64,000 nucleotides of DNA, from the NCBI GenBank assembly GCA_003600225.1, contig QZFT01000020.1:62001-126000 (forward strand). Direction: 5' to 3'. Shown in pieces: positions 36,189 through 44,132 of this stretch. The notes below the pieces were generated by a model. It saw only the letters and a list, made by a program, of their open reading frames with translations, searched no databases and was not told the DNA's origin. Made by a program: the position numbers and the translations under genes. This DNA comes from Pseudonocardiaceae bacterium YIM PH 21723. GTDB taxonomy: Bacteria > Actinomycetota > Actinomycetes > Mycobacteriales > Pseudonocardiaceae. The first letter of the stretch is position 1, and each line of letters opens with the position of its first letter.

Positions 36189-36838
36189 GCGGTGAACTCA
36201 TGGAGCACCTCCTCGGTCAACAGCACCCGAGCGCAGCTGCGTGCGGAGTGCGTCATCGCGAATTGGTGGTGCTCCGCCGAGAAGTCACCCACAGCGTCCG
36301 CGACGAAGAACGGCTGGATGTCGTGCGTGAAGGCGTCCAGCGCGGTAGTCAGTACGCCGATGTGGGCGAAGACGCCACAAAGCACGAGCTGATCTCGGTG
36401 GGACTCCTTCATCCAGTCCAGCAGCGTGGACTTGAAGAAGGCGCTGTAGCGCCACTTGGTGAAGACCTTGTCCTCAGCTCGCGGCGCCAGCTCCGGGACG
36501 ACCTTCCGATGTTCGGGGCCGGCGGTCATTCCTGGTCCCCAGAAATCCTCCAGTAGGCCTCGCTGCTGCGGAGTCATGTCGCCGGGCTGAGCGGTGTAGG
36601 CGATCGGCACTCCGCTCTGGATGGCTAGATCGCGTAGCTGGGCAGCGTGTGCGATCAATTCCTCGCGCAGCGGCGAGTCGAATGGGGCGAGAAAATATCG
36701 CTGCATGTCGTGGATGAGAAGCACTGCGCGGGCCGGATCGGCCGTCCATCGCGCTTGAGTGGCGGGAAGGTCGGCTCGGGTGGGCAAGCGATAGGAAGCG
36801 ATAGCCGGGATAGCGGAGATGGTTGTCGGTGTCGCCAT
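36185..36838 (-). CDS. phzD: PhzD-like isochorismatase, second copy
   Basis: 217 aa from ATG 36838 (AAGGA nine bases upstream). Catalytic Asp in LLIHDMQRYF, Lys in [10 protein letters not shown] and the CGVFAHIGVL loop fit PhzD, which hydrolyses 2-amino-2-desoxyisochorismate to DHHA and pyruvate. It shares the WGPGM and FFVADAVGDFSAE segments with the copy at 46.0-46.7 kb. The frame is open 5' of the ATG into a flavin-monooxygenase relic, so a longer fusion protein is possible. Followed by the phzF stub and phzG2. Confidence 0.9.
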   Translation of the reverse strand: MATPTTISAIPAIASYRLPTRADLPATQARWTADPARAVLLIHDMQRYFLAPFDSPLREELIAHAAQLRDLAIQSGVPIAYTAQPGDMTPQQRGLLEDFWGPGMTAGPEHRKVVPELAPRAEDKVFTKWRYSAFFKSTLLDWMKESHRDQLVLCGVFAHIGVLTTALDAFTHDIQPFFVADAVGDFSAEHHQFAMTHSARSCARVLLTEEVLHEFTA

Positions 36839-37130
36839 AGATCGTTTCCTTGTCCGTTCCGTCGTCTGCCAGAGCAAGGTGTTGATCACTCTGGCATTCT
36901 GGCCGACCAGAACTCGGCCGTGCACCTGATGGGGAACACCCATGTCGAAGCCCGCGTGACAGGTGCCGGCATTGATGTCCCACCAGATCCGTTGCAGGAC
37001 GTTCCACTCCTGGAAGGCGGCGGAACTGCGGGCCGTCAGCGAGGTGCGGACCGCCTGGCGGCACAGGGACTCGACAGTGATACCGCGCCCGCTGCCGATG
37101 ATCAGGTCCCAGGGCCGGCGGAATTTCGCC
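36839..37130 (-). pseudogene. C-terminal relic of an acyl-CoA-dehydrogenase-type flavin monooxygenase
   Basis: In frame with and running into phzD2, the sequence reads RRPWDLIIGSGRGITVESLC, then SAAFQEWNVLQRIWWDINAG, and GVPHQVHGRVLVG. The pattern LQRxWxDxxxxxxHxxxxxxxxxxxGRxLxG is that of HsaA/DszC/KijD3-like enzymes, which hydroxylate aromatic rings or amines with reduced flavin. Only about 95 residues remain, with no start codon of their own. Confidence 0.45.
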
Positions 37131-37144
37131 GATTGGCCGAAACC

Positions 37145-37957
37145 TCACATGACCAGGAGTCCCGATTCGATGGCCCGCACGGCGGCCAGCGTCCGGTTGG
37201 GGCAGCTGAGCTTGGCCAAAATGATGCCGACCGCGCGTTTAACCCCATGTTCAGAGATGCCCAGTGACCGAGCGATTTGCCGGTTACTCAGGCCTTCGGC
37301 GATCATGCGCAGTATCTGATTTTCCCGTGCCGTCAGTGCTATCAGCGAGGCGCGCTTCGAAGCGGTGTCGTCACTGCCCTGATCAGGTGCTGTTAAAGAT
37401 CGTCGCGCCAGGGAGGCCGACATGTGGAATCGTCCGGCATCGACGTCGACGATTGCCTCGCGGAGGGTTTCGGGGTGGAGGTCCTCCCAGGCGAGGAACC
37501 CGTTTGCGTGATCGACCCAGAATTGCTCGACCACGTCCGATGAATCCACCAGGACCAGCAAGCGCATGTTGTATGCGCGCAGCAAGTCAGCGATCTCGCC
37601 AGGCACGGGACCCACAGCATTACTGGATGAAATGATCAACTGGCCGTTGCGAATTGCCGAGAGTTCTTCAAATCCAGTGATGGCCTGCACCGTTAATCGA
37701 ATATCAAGGGCGTGGCACATGCCCTCAATGCTATATCGATGAATGTTGTCGTTTATGAACAACACTACCTGAACATTTGCGTCGAATATTTCGTCTACCG
37801 GTCCAATTTTACTGCGCAATGGGTACAGCTCCGCTCCTAAATGAGATCGTTTTACCGATTCATCAGGCGCCAGGTTGCCCATTGGATTAGTACGTGTTCT
37901 GTAACTCCTTGAAATTGACCGTGACTGTAGTGGAAATTCATTATTCAAGCTGCCCAT
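37145..37957 (-). CDS. LuxR-family transcriptional regulator
   Basis: 270 aa. The C-terminal HTH (about residues 205-268) reads LTARENQILRMIAEGLSNRQ, followed by IARSLGISEHGVKRAVGIIL. The N-terminal part (65-190) resembles a receiver-like domain but lacks the Asp-Asp/Lys phosphorylation set, so control by ligand or level is more likely than by a kinase. GGGGGA eight bases before ATG. First in the direction of phzD2-phzG2 and adjacent to the DAHP synthase end; candidate pathway regulator. Confidence 0.85.
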   Translation of the reverse strand: MGSLNNEFPLQSRSISRSYRTRTNPMGNLAPDESVKRSHLGAELYPLRSKIGPVDEIFDANVQVVLFINDNIHRYSIEGMCHALDIRLTVQAITGFEELSAIRNGQLIISSSNAVGPVPGEIADLLRAYNMRLLVLVDSSDVVEQFWVDHANGFLAWEDLHPETLREAIVDVDAGRFHMSASLARRSLTAPDQGSDDTASKRASLIALTARENQILRMIAEGLSNRQIARSLGISEHGVKRAVGIILAKLSCPNRTLAAVRAIESGLLVM

Positions 37958-38305
37958 GTCAATGATCCCCCGGATTTGTCGCGTCGAATTTCAAGAGCTC
38001 GACTCCAGTCAAACCATCCGTCCGTATTTTCTCTAGAGCTTTTTTGCTATCTCCAGCACTCATCGATCCAAGACTTTATGGCGTGCTTCCTTGCTTACCG
38101 GTACTACCTGAGGACATCCCCGCGGTGTCACACAGAACAAGACCTCGTCTTTTCGAGTCAATTAATACCCACGTGCTCATTGAGCACTATCCAGGCGCGA
38201 TTGCGGAAACTCAGAAGTACGCTCAGCGCGAGGGTGTCACCATCGCCCAGGTCGCAGCGCCACCGGACACCAACGGGATTACCGCAGAAGGTTCGACAAA
38301 CCCGC
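37958..38305. other. Intergenic region, LuxR gene to DAHP synthase
   Basis: About 350 bp; no intact gene. A plus-strand stretch near 38160-38270 (ESINTHVLIEHYPGAIAETQ) looks protein-like but has no start or stop context and no family that I recognise; possibly a relic. The LuxR promoter should lie at the left end. Confidence 0.4.
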
Positions 38306-39373
38306 TCAGACAGGGTTCTGAGCCATCAGCTCCTCGACATCAGGCTGGGGTACGCTCCCCATCTTGCGTCCAGCGCCCATGGCGAGCACCTCCAACTTAC
38401 CCATGAGAGTGGCGAAGTCGCGGGGCAGCATCGCCTGTTTGCCGTCGCACAGGGCCTGCTCGGGGCGGACGTGCACGTCGATCAACAGCGCGTCAGCGCC
38501 AACTGCGGCGGCAGCGAGACTCAGAGGTTCGATCAGCGCCGGAATGCCTGCCGCGTGACTGGGGTCGACCATGACGGGCAGGTGACTGCGTTGCTTGAAC
38601 ACCGCAACCGCGGACAGATCGAGGGTGAAGCGGGTGGCGTTCTCGAACGTACGGATGCCCCGCTCGCAGATGATGACCTGGTCGTTGCCCTGGTTGAGCA
38701 GGTACTCGGCGGCACCCAGGGTTTCGTCGATGGTCGCGCCGAATCCGCGCTTGAGCACGACGGGCTTTCCGGACTTACCTGCCGCGGTCAGCAGAGAGAA
38801 GTTCTGCATATTGCGGGCCCCGATCTGGAGAGCATCGGCGGTAGCGGCCACGCGGCCAACGTGATCCGGCTCGACGACCTCGGTAAGGACGGGCAGACCC
38901 GTCCGTTCGCGGGCCTTTGCCAATAGGTCGAGGCCGGCCCACTGTAAACCCTGAAAGCTGTAGGGCGAGGTGCGCGGTTTGAAGGCCCCACCTCGCAGGC
39001 CGATGACACCGCATTGCGCGACAGCGGTGGCAGTGGCGATCAGCTGCTCCCAGGTCTCGACAGCGCATGGCCCGGCGAATACGTTGACGGCGCCGTCTCC
39101 GATGATGGCGGGACCGATCCGTACGATGGTGCCTTCAGGGCGGAGCGAACGGTCGGAGAGCCGGATCTCACCGGTAAGCGCGATCTCGCGCAACGGCACG
39201 GGCAGCTGGTCGGAAACGGCGGTGCCCTGCGGCGCTGCGGGAACGACGAGGACCGGGTTCGGACCTAGTCGGCGAGTAGTGGATCGCCCATTGGTGAGCT
39301 TCAGGTGGTGCTGCCATGCCTGGATCTGTTCGTCGGTCACAGCGGGGTCGAAGACGAGAACTTTGTCGACCAT
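38306..39373 (-). CDS. Type I (AroF-like) DAHP synthase supplying the phenazine pathway
   Basis: 355 aa from ATG 39373 (GAAGGGA before it). N-terminal ferredoxin-like regulatory domain about residues 1-75, then the TIM barrel: FAGPCAVE (metal Cys, 100-106), LRGGAFKPRTSPYSFQG, VLKRGFGAT and MVDPSHAAG (metal His). It condenses PEP and erythrose-4-phosphate to DAHP. This is the short type I-beta form, not the plant-like type II enzyme named PhzC in Pseudomonas. It plays PhzC's role of raising shikimate flux. The end DVEELMAQNPV is Gln/Asn-rich. Confidence 0.9.
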   Translation of the reverse strand: MVDKVLVFDPAVTDEQIQAWQHHLKLTNGRSTTRRLGPNPVLVVPAAPQGTAVSDQLPVPLREIALTGEIRLSDRSLRPEGTIVRIGPAIIGDGAVNVFAGPCAVETWEQLIATATAVAQCGVIGLRGGAFKPRTSPYSFQGLQWAGLDLLAKARERTGLPVLTEVVEPDHVGRVAATADALQIGARNMQNFSLLTAAGKSGKPVVLKRGFGATIDETLGAAEYLLNQGNDQVIICERGIRTFENATRFTLDLSAVAVFKQRSHLPVMVDPSHAAGIPALIEPLSLAAAAVGADALLIDVHVRPEQALCDGKQAMLPRDFATLMGKLEVLAMGAGRKMGSVPQPDVEELMAQNPV

Positions 39374-39804
39374 GACAATCCCTTCTCTAGCTGAGGCTTT
39401 GGCTAAATCTGATGGCAGACGGAGGCTGCCGTCCCAACGTGGATGGAAAAACCTGGTGGTGAAAAGTCGGTGTAATCGCCCTGGGGTTGCCACGTGAGCG
39501 ATCTGCTCGCAGGGCAGCCCGATTCACCGTCGGGGATCGCGATCTCGGGCATTTCGAGTCGGCGAGGCCACCCGGCAGCGCGGAATCGTCGGGCCGTCGC
39601 CGCAGTTGTCCCCACAGGCCCACGAGCCAAGATCACAAACTCTGGTCGAGGCACAGACCGGAACCGTCAAAAATTGCATGGCTGGTCCACCAGCGGCTAT
39701 ATCCAACCCGGCACGGCCCCCAGCTCACGACCATGGTCGGCGCCGGTCAGCTCCGGGGAATAGCTGGATGACCGCCGCGCCCCAGTACTGCTCGCGGAGC
39801 GCTC
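39374..39804. other. Intergenic region between DAHP synthase and phzF
   Basis: About 430 bp with no recognisable gene. It separates the DAHP synthase from the main phz operon, so the synthase probably has its own promoter here. No clear hairpin after phzF. Confidence 0.4.
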
Positions 39805-40701
39805 TCAGACATAAAGCGAACCGCGAGCCACGACAACTGCCGAGCCGGCCACTTCCACCCGCTTGATCCGCTCGCGTCCGAGCGAGTCGACATCGGCGAA
39901 GGCGGTGGCGAGCATCCTGGACGGGCGTCCCATCTCGACGCCCTGCATGATCTCGATCTGCCGGCCGAACTCAATCAGTCCGTGCCGGGCCAAGTGCACT
40001 GCCAACGGTCCCGCGGCCGAACCGGTTGCCGCATCCTCGGCGACTCCGTACGCCGGTGAGAACATCCTGCTGCGCCAGTGGTATCCGCTACCGGCAAAGC
40101 AGTTCACGGCCACGTCGGGCAGTGTGGCCAACACACGGAGATCCGGCTGAATCCGGCCGAGAGCGGCGATGTCCTCCACTCCGACGAATACGTGCCGCGG
40201 CCCGTTCCGGTACACCTCGACAGGCAACGTGGGCTCCCGCACGTCAACACCGAGCAACAGGGTGTCAAGCAGGTCGTACGGCTGCCACTGCGGCACCGGC
40301 TGGACCATCGTCGCGGACAGCACGCCATCTGCGGACCTGTTAAAGGCAAACGGAATGATCGCCTCCCGCGTTTCCAACGCCATTTCGTCCACCGGATCCG
40401 CGTCGGCCAGAGCGATCGCGGTGCCGAGCAGTGGGTGCCCGGCGAATGGCAGTTCATTGACCGGCGTGAAGATGCGAACCCGTGCGTAGCCACCCTTCTC
40501 CGGAGGCAGCACGAACGTCGTCTCCGACAGGTTCATCTCACGGGCAATCTGCTGCATGCGTTCACCGGACAGGCCTTCGCTGTCCAGGAACACAGCGACC
40601 GGGTTGCCCAGCAGCGGCGTCGACGCGAACACGTCCGCCACGACATACCTGCGCGCCGGCGTGCCGACGCGATTCTGATCGACTGCGACAACGGTGGTCA
40701 T
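39805..40701 (-). CDS. phzF: PhzF isomerase
   Basis: 298 aa of the diaminopimelate-epimerase-like fold. LLGNPVAVF near the N-terminus, catalytic Glu60 in NLSETTFVL, FTPVNELPFAGHPLLG, and the second-half FSPAYGVAEDAATGSAAGP. PhzF isomerises trans-2,3-dihydro-3-hydroxyanthranilate to the ketone that dimerises to the phenazine ring system. Last gene of the main operon, 12 bp after the LuxC-like gene. A decayed copy of its C-terminus sits at 36.0-36.2 kb. Confidence 0.96.
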   Translation of the reverse strand: MTTVVAVDQNRVGTPARRYVVADVFASTPLLGNPVAVFLDSEGLSGERMQQIAREMNLSETTFVLPPEKGGYARVRIFTPVNELPFAGHPLLGTAIALADADPVDEMALETREAIIPFAFNRSADGVLSATMVQPVPQWQPYDLLDTLLLGVDVREPTLPVEVYRNGPRHVFVGVEDIAALGRIQPDLRVLATLPDVAVNCFAGSGYHWRSRMFSPAYGVAEDAATGSAAGPLAVHLARHGLIEFGRQIEIMQGVEMGRPSRMLATAFADVDSLGRERIKRVEVAGSAVVVARGSLYV

Positions 40702-40713
40702 CGCATCCCCCTT

Positions 40714-42075
40714 TTATCGGTCGCGGATGACGCTCTTGGTACGCATCAGGAAGTCCGCGAGGTAACCGTCGTGTGGTAGGCCAGGTTTGGTCCAGTAGGT
40801 GGGGTGCTGACCCAGGTACACGTTGCCGATGCCTGGCGCCGTTATGAGTTGGTTCACGAGCCGCTCGTCCTCGGTGGCGACGGTGAGCACGAGTGTGTCG
40901 GCCAGTGGGGCGATGCCGTCGGCCCGGCTCCACGGCCCGACCCACACGCACGGGAACGGCATCTCCACTCCGAGTTGCCGCGCGTCAGATCGGTCCACCT
41001 GGTGTACGGCGGGCCGCAACACAGCGCTGCCGTCGCCAAGGTCGTGCAGGATGCCCTCGCCACCAAGCCAAGCCCGGGTACCGTGGGCCTGGCTGAGCAG
41101 GAACCGGTCCAACGCCTGCGCGGAGACCAGCTGCTGCACAGGAAGCACCGCGTCCGGGTGCTCCGGTGGCAGGCTGGGCAGCATGGCCAGCCGCTCCGCC
41201 ACAGCCTCGGCCACCGGCGCCGGATCGCCCTCGACCAGCACGCCAGTGGTGTTCACGCAGCCGCCGCCGGCATGGTCGGCCACAGAAGAAACGATCACGT
41301 CGATGTAGTCCCGCCAGTCCACGTCCTCGGTAATGAGGATCTTGGACCGGCCCGGCTGCTGCTGCAGGACCATCGGATCGTCCACGTACTTGCGGATAAT
41401 GTCGTCGCCACCGTATGCCAAATCGGCGCTGGTCAGCATTGTGTCGCCTGCTGCTTGGGTGGTCGGTAACAGCACCACCTGGTCCGGTCCGAAGCCGGCG
41501 GCCCGCAACGCCGCCACCATCCGGTAGGCCGTCAGCGGCTCCCGGCGGGTGGGCCGCACCGCGACTCGATAGCCCATTGCCAGCGCCTCCGGCCAGAGGC
41601 TGTGAGCACCTGGATGCGTGCCGGAGGCGTGTACGGAGAACACCTCCCCCCGCCGCGTCCACACCGCGCTTCCCTCGTGGACACGGGGATCCCGCCAGTC
41701 GGTGACGGCGCCGTGTGGGCGCGCCGAGTCGAGGCTTTTCCCAATCTGGGCCAGCCGCAGGACGGCAACCGCCGCGCCTTCCCGGATCACGGCGATCGGC
41801 AGGCCGCCAATCCGTGCTGCCAACCGGAAATAATCCTCCGCGAGCATGCCGTCGACCGAACCGCCGGCAAACAGCTCACCGGCGTGCCGCAGGGCCGCCA
41901 ACCGTTTGTCCAGATCCAGCGGATCGGCGGCGCGTAGCGTGTCGATAGTCCTGGAGACCAGCAGCGTGGGCACGCTGCTCAACCGCGCCACCTCAGCTCC
42001 GGTGACATCGGCGACGACCGTCCGAGTGCGGGACCGGTAGTTCCCGTCGGGCAGCAACGCATCCAAGTCGGTCAT
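40714..42075 (-). CDS. LuxC/EhpG-like acyl reductase
   Basis: 453 aa of the aldehyde-dehydrogenase superfamily, LuxC branch. Catalytic Cys273 in GGGCVNTTGVL, Rossmann part with VVLLPTT and GRSKILITEDVDW. LuxC-type enzymes reduce an activated acyl group to an aldehyde with NADPH. In the griseoluteic acid pathway of Pantoea (ehp cluster) an EhpG-like reductase works with the adenylating EhpF on a phenazine carboxylate. The same pair is adjacent here (TGATG overlap at 42073-42077). Expected role: reduce one carboxyl of phenazine-1,6-dicarboxylate to formyl or hydroxymethyl. Confidence 0.85.
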   Translation of the reverse strand: MTDLDALLPDGNYRSRTRTVVADVTGAEVARLSSVPTLLVSRTIDTLRAADPLDLDKRLAALRHAGELFAGGSVDGMLAEDYFRLAARIGGLPIAVIREGAAVAVLRLAQIGKSLDSARPHGAVTDWRDPRVHEGSAVWTRRGEVFSVHASGTHPGAHSLWPEALAMGYRVAVRPTRREPLTAYRMVAALRAAGFGPDQVVLLPTTQAAGDTMLTSADLAYGGDDIIRKYVDDPMVLQQQPGRSKILITEDVDWRDYIDVIVSSVADHAGGGCVNTTGVLVEGDPAPVAEAVAERLAMLPSLPPEHPDAVLPVQQLVSAQALDRFLLSQAHGTRAWLGGEGILHDLGDGSAVLRPAVHQVDRSDARQLGVEMPFPCVWVGPWSRADGIAPLADTLVLTVATEDERLVNQLITAPGIGNVYLGQHPTYWTKPGLPHDGYLADFLMRTKSVIRDR

Positions 42076-43160
42076 CAGTACACCCCTTCGATGACTTCCT
42101 CGTCCTCGAACCGGACCACCGGGGCGATGTCGGCGACAGCGTCGCCGACCCGCCCGGGAAGCGGCTCGACTCGGGTGGCGAGATCCCGCTCCAAGTTGTT
42201 GGGCAGGAACAGGGCTTTGCTGACGTGGTTCATCACCACCTGACCGCGCTCGCCGTAGTGGACCGGGCGGTGAGCCTTGGGGTCGATCACCGCAAACGTC
42301 ACGTACGGCGAGAAGGTGTCGAACACACAGGGGTCCTCGTCGGCGAGATCGGCTCGCTCCCCGGCGATGCCCAGGATCATCGTGCTGCCGTAGTGGCCGT
42401 ACAGCGTGACGTTCGGGAAGATCTCGTGCCGGTACATGCTCTGGGTGTCGGGATCGAGTTGCGTGCCGCCCCAGCGGATCGCCTTGACCTTCTCGTTCAC
42501 CAGATCCACCAACTCCGACCTGCGGGCCAGCCGATCCAATAGCGGCGGAGTAATCGTCAGTACCCCGATATCCTGGGTGCGCAGCACGAACTCCACCTGG
42601 TCGATCAGGTGCTCAGCGTAGGCGTCGGCCTCCCGATGGCGACCCTGCGCGATGAGCTTCTTCACCCAGCGCGGATCCAGATCGACGGTGAAGCCCAGAC
42701 CATCGCGTACCGCGGCCGATCGGCGGAACAGCTCGCCGACGATGTGCGGGCCGGTGGGCAGCACACCCAGCCAGTCCACCCCGTGCGGGAAGCCGAACTG
42801 ATCCAAGTTGGCACTGCTCCAGTCCAGCAGTTTGGCGAACCAGTCCTTGGTGCACAGCACGCGCTTCGGGGCACCGGTAGTGCCACCGCTCTCGAACACG
42901 CCGAGCACGTCGTCGATTCCGTAAGCCCGCGGCAGCAGTTCACGGACCGGGACGTCCCGCAACTCGTTGGCCACGTTGGGGAACAGCGCCAGGTCGTGGT
43001 GGCTCTTGACGTCCACGCGGGGGTTGAAGTCCAGAGTCTCGGCCCGGCGCAGCCAGAACGGCGAGCCTGTCTCTGGGCTGAAGTGCCACTTCATTGCGGC
43101 CTGGATGAACTCGTCCGGGTCGGGTCGGACATCAAAGGGCAGGTCGAGGATGTCGGTCAT
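42075..43160 (-). CDS. EhpF/LuxE-like adenylating enzyme
   Basis: 361 aa from ATG 43160 with AAGGAGA ahead. ATP-binding loop ESGGTTGAPKRVL (residues 90-102), GHYGSTMILG, and FDTFSPYVTFAVIDP. It is shorter than standard ANL enzymes and lacks a full C-terminal Lys domain, like EhpF and LuxE. It should adenylate a carboxylate (probably phenazine-1,6-dicarboxylate) and hand it to the LuxC-like reductase encoded next. A longer frame to 43409 is spurious. Confidence 0.85.
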   Translation of the reverse strand: MTDILDLPFDVRPDPDEFIQAAMKWHFSPETGSPFWLRRAETLDFNPRVDVKSHHDLALFPNVANELRDVPVRELLPRAYGIDDVLGVFESGGTTGAPKRVLCTKDWFAKLLDWSSANLDQFGFPHGVDWLGVLPTGPHIVGELFRRSAAVRDGLGFTVDLDPRWVKKLIAQGRHREADAYAEHLIDQVEFVLRTQDIGVLTITPPLLDRLARRSELVDLVNEKVKAIRWGGTQLDPDTQSMYRHEIFPNVTLYGHYGSTMILGIAGERADLADEDPCVFDTFSPYVTFAVIDPKAHRPVHYGERGQVVMNHVSKALFLPNNLERDLATRVEPLPGRVGDAVADIAPVVRFEDEEVIEGVY

Positions 43161-43176
43161 GACGTTCTCCTTGAGA

Positions 43177-43788
43177 TCATGGCTGGAGTCGGCGGTGGGT
43201 CCACCCGTGCGCGGCGCGGTCGTAACGCAGCCTGCGATGCAGGCCGCCCGGCCCGGAGCGCCAGAACTCGATGCTGCTGGGAACCAGTCGATAGCCGAGG
43301 AACCGTTCGGGTCGGGGAAGCGGTTCGGTGCCCAGCGCCTCCGCGTCGCGGCGTAACGCGTCCTCGTCATGCAGTACGGCACTCTGCATTGATGCCGTGG
43401 ACATCGCATGTGTTGTCGACGGTCTGGCGTGCCACAACCCGTCGGACTCCTCGTCCGACAGCCGGAAGGCCGGTCCAGCCACGATGATCTGCTCGTTCGT
43501 CTCCGGCCAGTACAGGACTCCTGACGCCCAGCCTGTGGTCGATATGTCCTGGCTTTTCTGACTGACGCTGTGACTGGTGAACAGGATGCCGTGGGTGCTC
43601 ACCTCCAGCGCTCGGATGATCCGGCTGGAGCTTCTGCCCCTCGCGTCCGTAGTGGCCAACGCGACGATGGTCGGAGCCGGCACGCCGGCCGACCGCGCGT
43701 GCTCCAGCCAGGACTGGAGCACGACCTCCGGATCGTCTGGAGGGGAGACGAATTCGGCGACGTCGCCGACTGAGTCGATCGCGGTCAT
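43177..43788 (-). CDS. phzG: PhzG FMN-dependent oxidase
   Basis: 203 aa from ATG 43788, overlapping the stop of the YdhR-like gene (ATGA). PNPOx fold with ATTDARGRSSSRIIRALEVS, GILFTSHSVSQKSQDI and C-terminal RFLGYRLVPSSIEFW and WTHRRLQP. It oxidises the hexa/tetrahydrophenazine intermediates using FMN. This copy lies inside the main operon and is the one most likely to serve core assembly. Confidence 0.94.
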   Translation of the reverse strand: MTAIDSVGDVAEFVSPPDDPEVVLQSWLEHARSAGVPAPTIVALATTDARGRSSSRIIRALEVSTHGILFTSHSVSQKSQDISTTGWASGVLYWPETNEQIIVAGPAFRLSDEESDGLWHARPSTTHAMSTASMQSAVLHDEDALRRDAEALGTEPLPRPERFLGYRLVPSSIEFWRSGPGGLHRRLRYDRAAHGWTHRRLQP

Positions 43789-44132
43789 CCCGGTTCCTCG
43801 ACGCCGAGAGCCAGCCCGATACCGGCCAGAGTGGACAGCTCGTGTCTGCCCTGCGCAGTCGCCTCCACGTCGAACCAGCTGCGCTGGACAGGCGGGTAGC
43901 CGATGAGCGTGAGTGCCTTGTGCGGCGGGAGCTGTTGGTCGGGCTCTGGCCCGTGTTCCCAGATCATCACCGCGCCCCATCGGTTGCTGACCCGGTCGGA
44001 GATCCAGAACTTCTCATAAAGGCCGGAAACACCGCCCCACGATGGCGCGCCCTCATCGCGGAGGTAGGCCCGCATCGACTCGATGGTCTGACCGGACTCA
44101 GCGAGATCCCACCACGCGACCATGACGCGCAT
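43785..44132 (-). CDS. YdhR-like ferredoxin-fold monooxygenase
   Basis: 115 aa. Starts MRVMVAWWDLAESGQTIES and has KFWISDRVSNRWGAVMIWE, the pattern of YdhR-type dimeric alpha/beta-barrel proteins. Some relatives are cofactor-free monooxygenases. The start lies inside the end of phzE (35-nt overlap) and the stop is fused to phzG's start, so it is firmly embedded in the phenazine operon. Role unknown; ring hydroxylation or protection against a reactive intermediate are possible. Confidence 0.7.
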   Translation of the reverse strand: MRVMVAWWDLAESGQTIESMRAYLRDEGAPSWGGVSGLYEKFWISDRVSNRWGAVMIWEHGPEPDQQLPPHKALTLIGYPPVQRSWFDVEATAQGRHELSTLAGIGLALGVEEPG

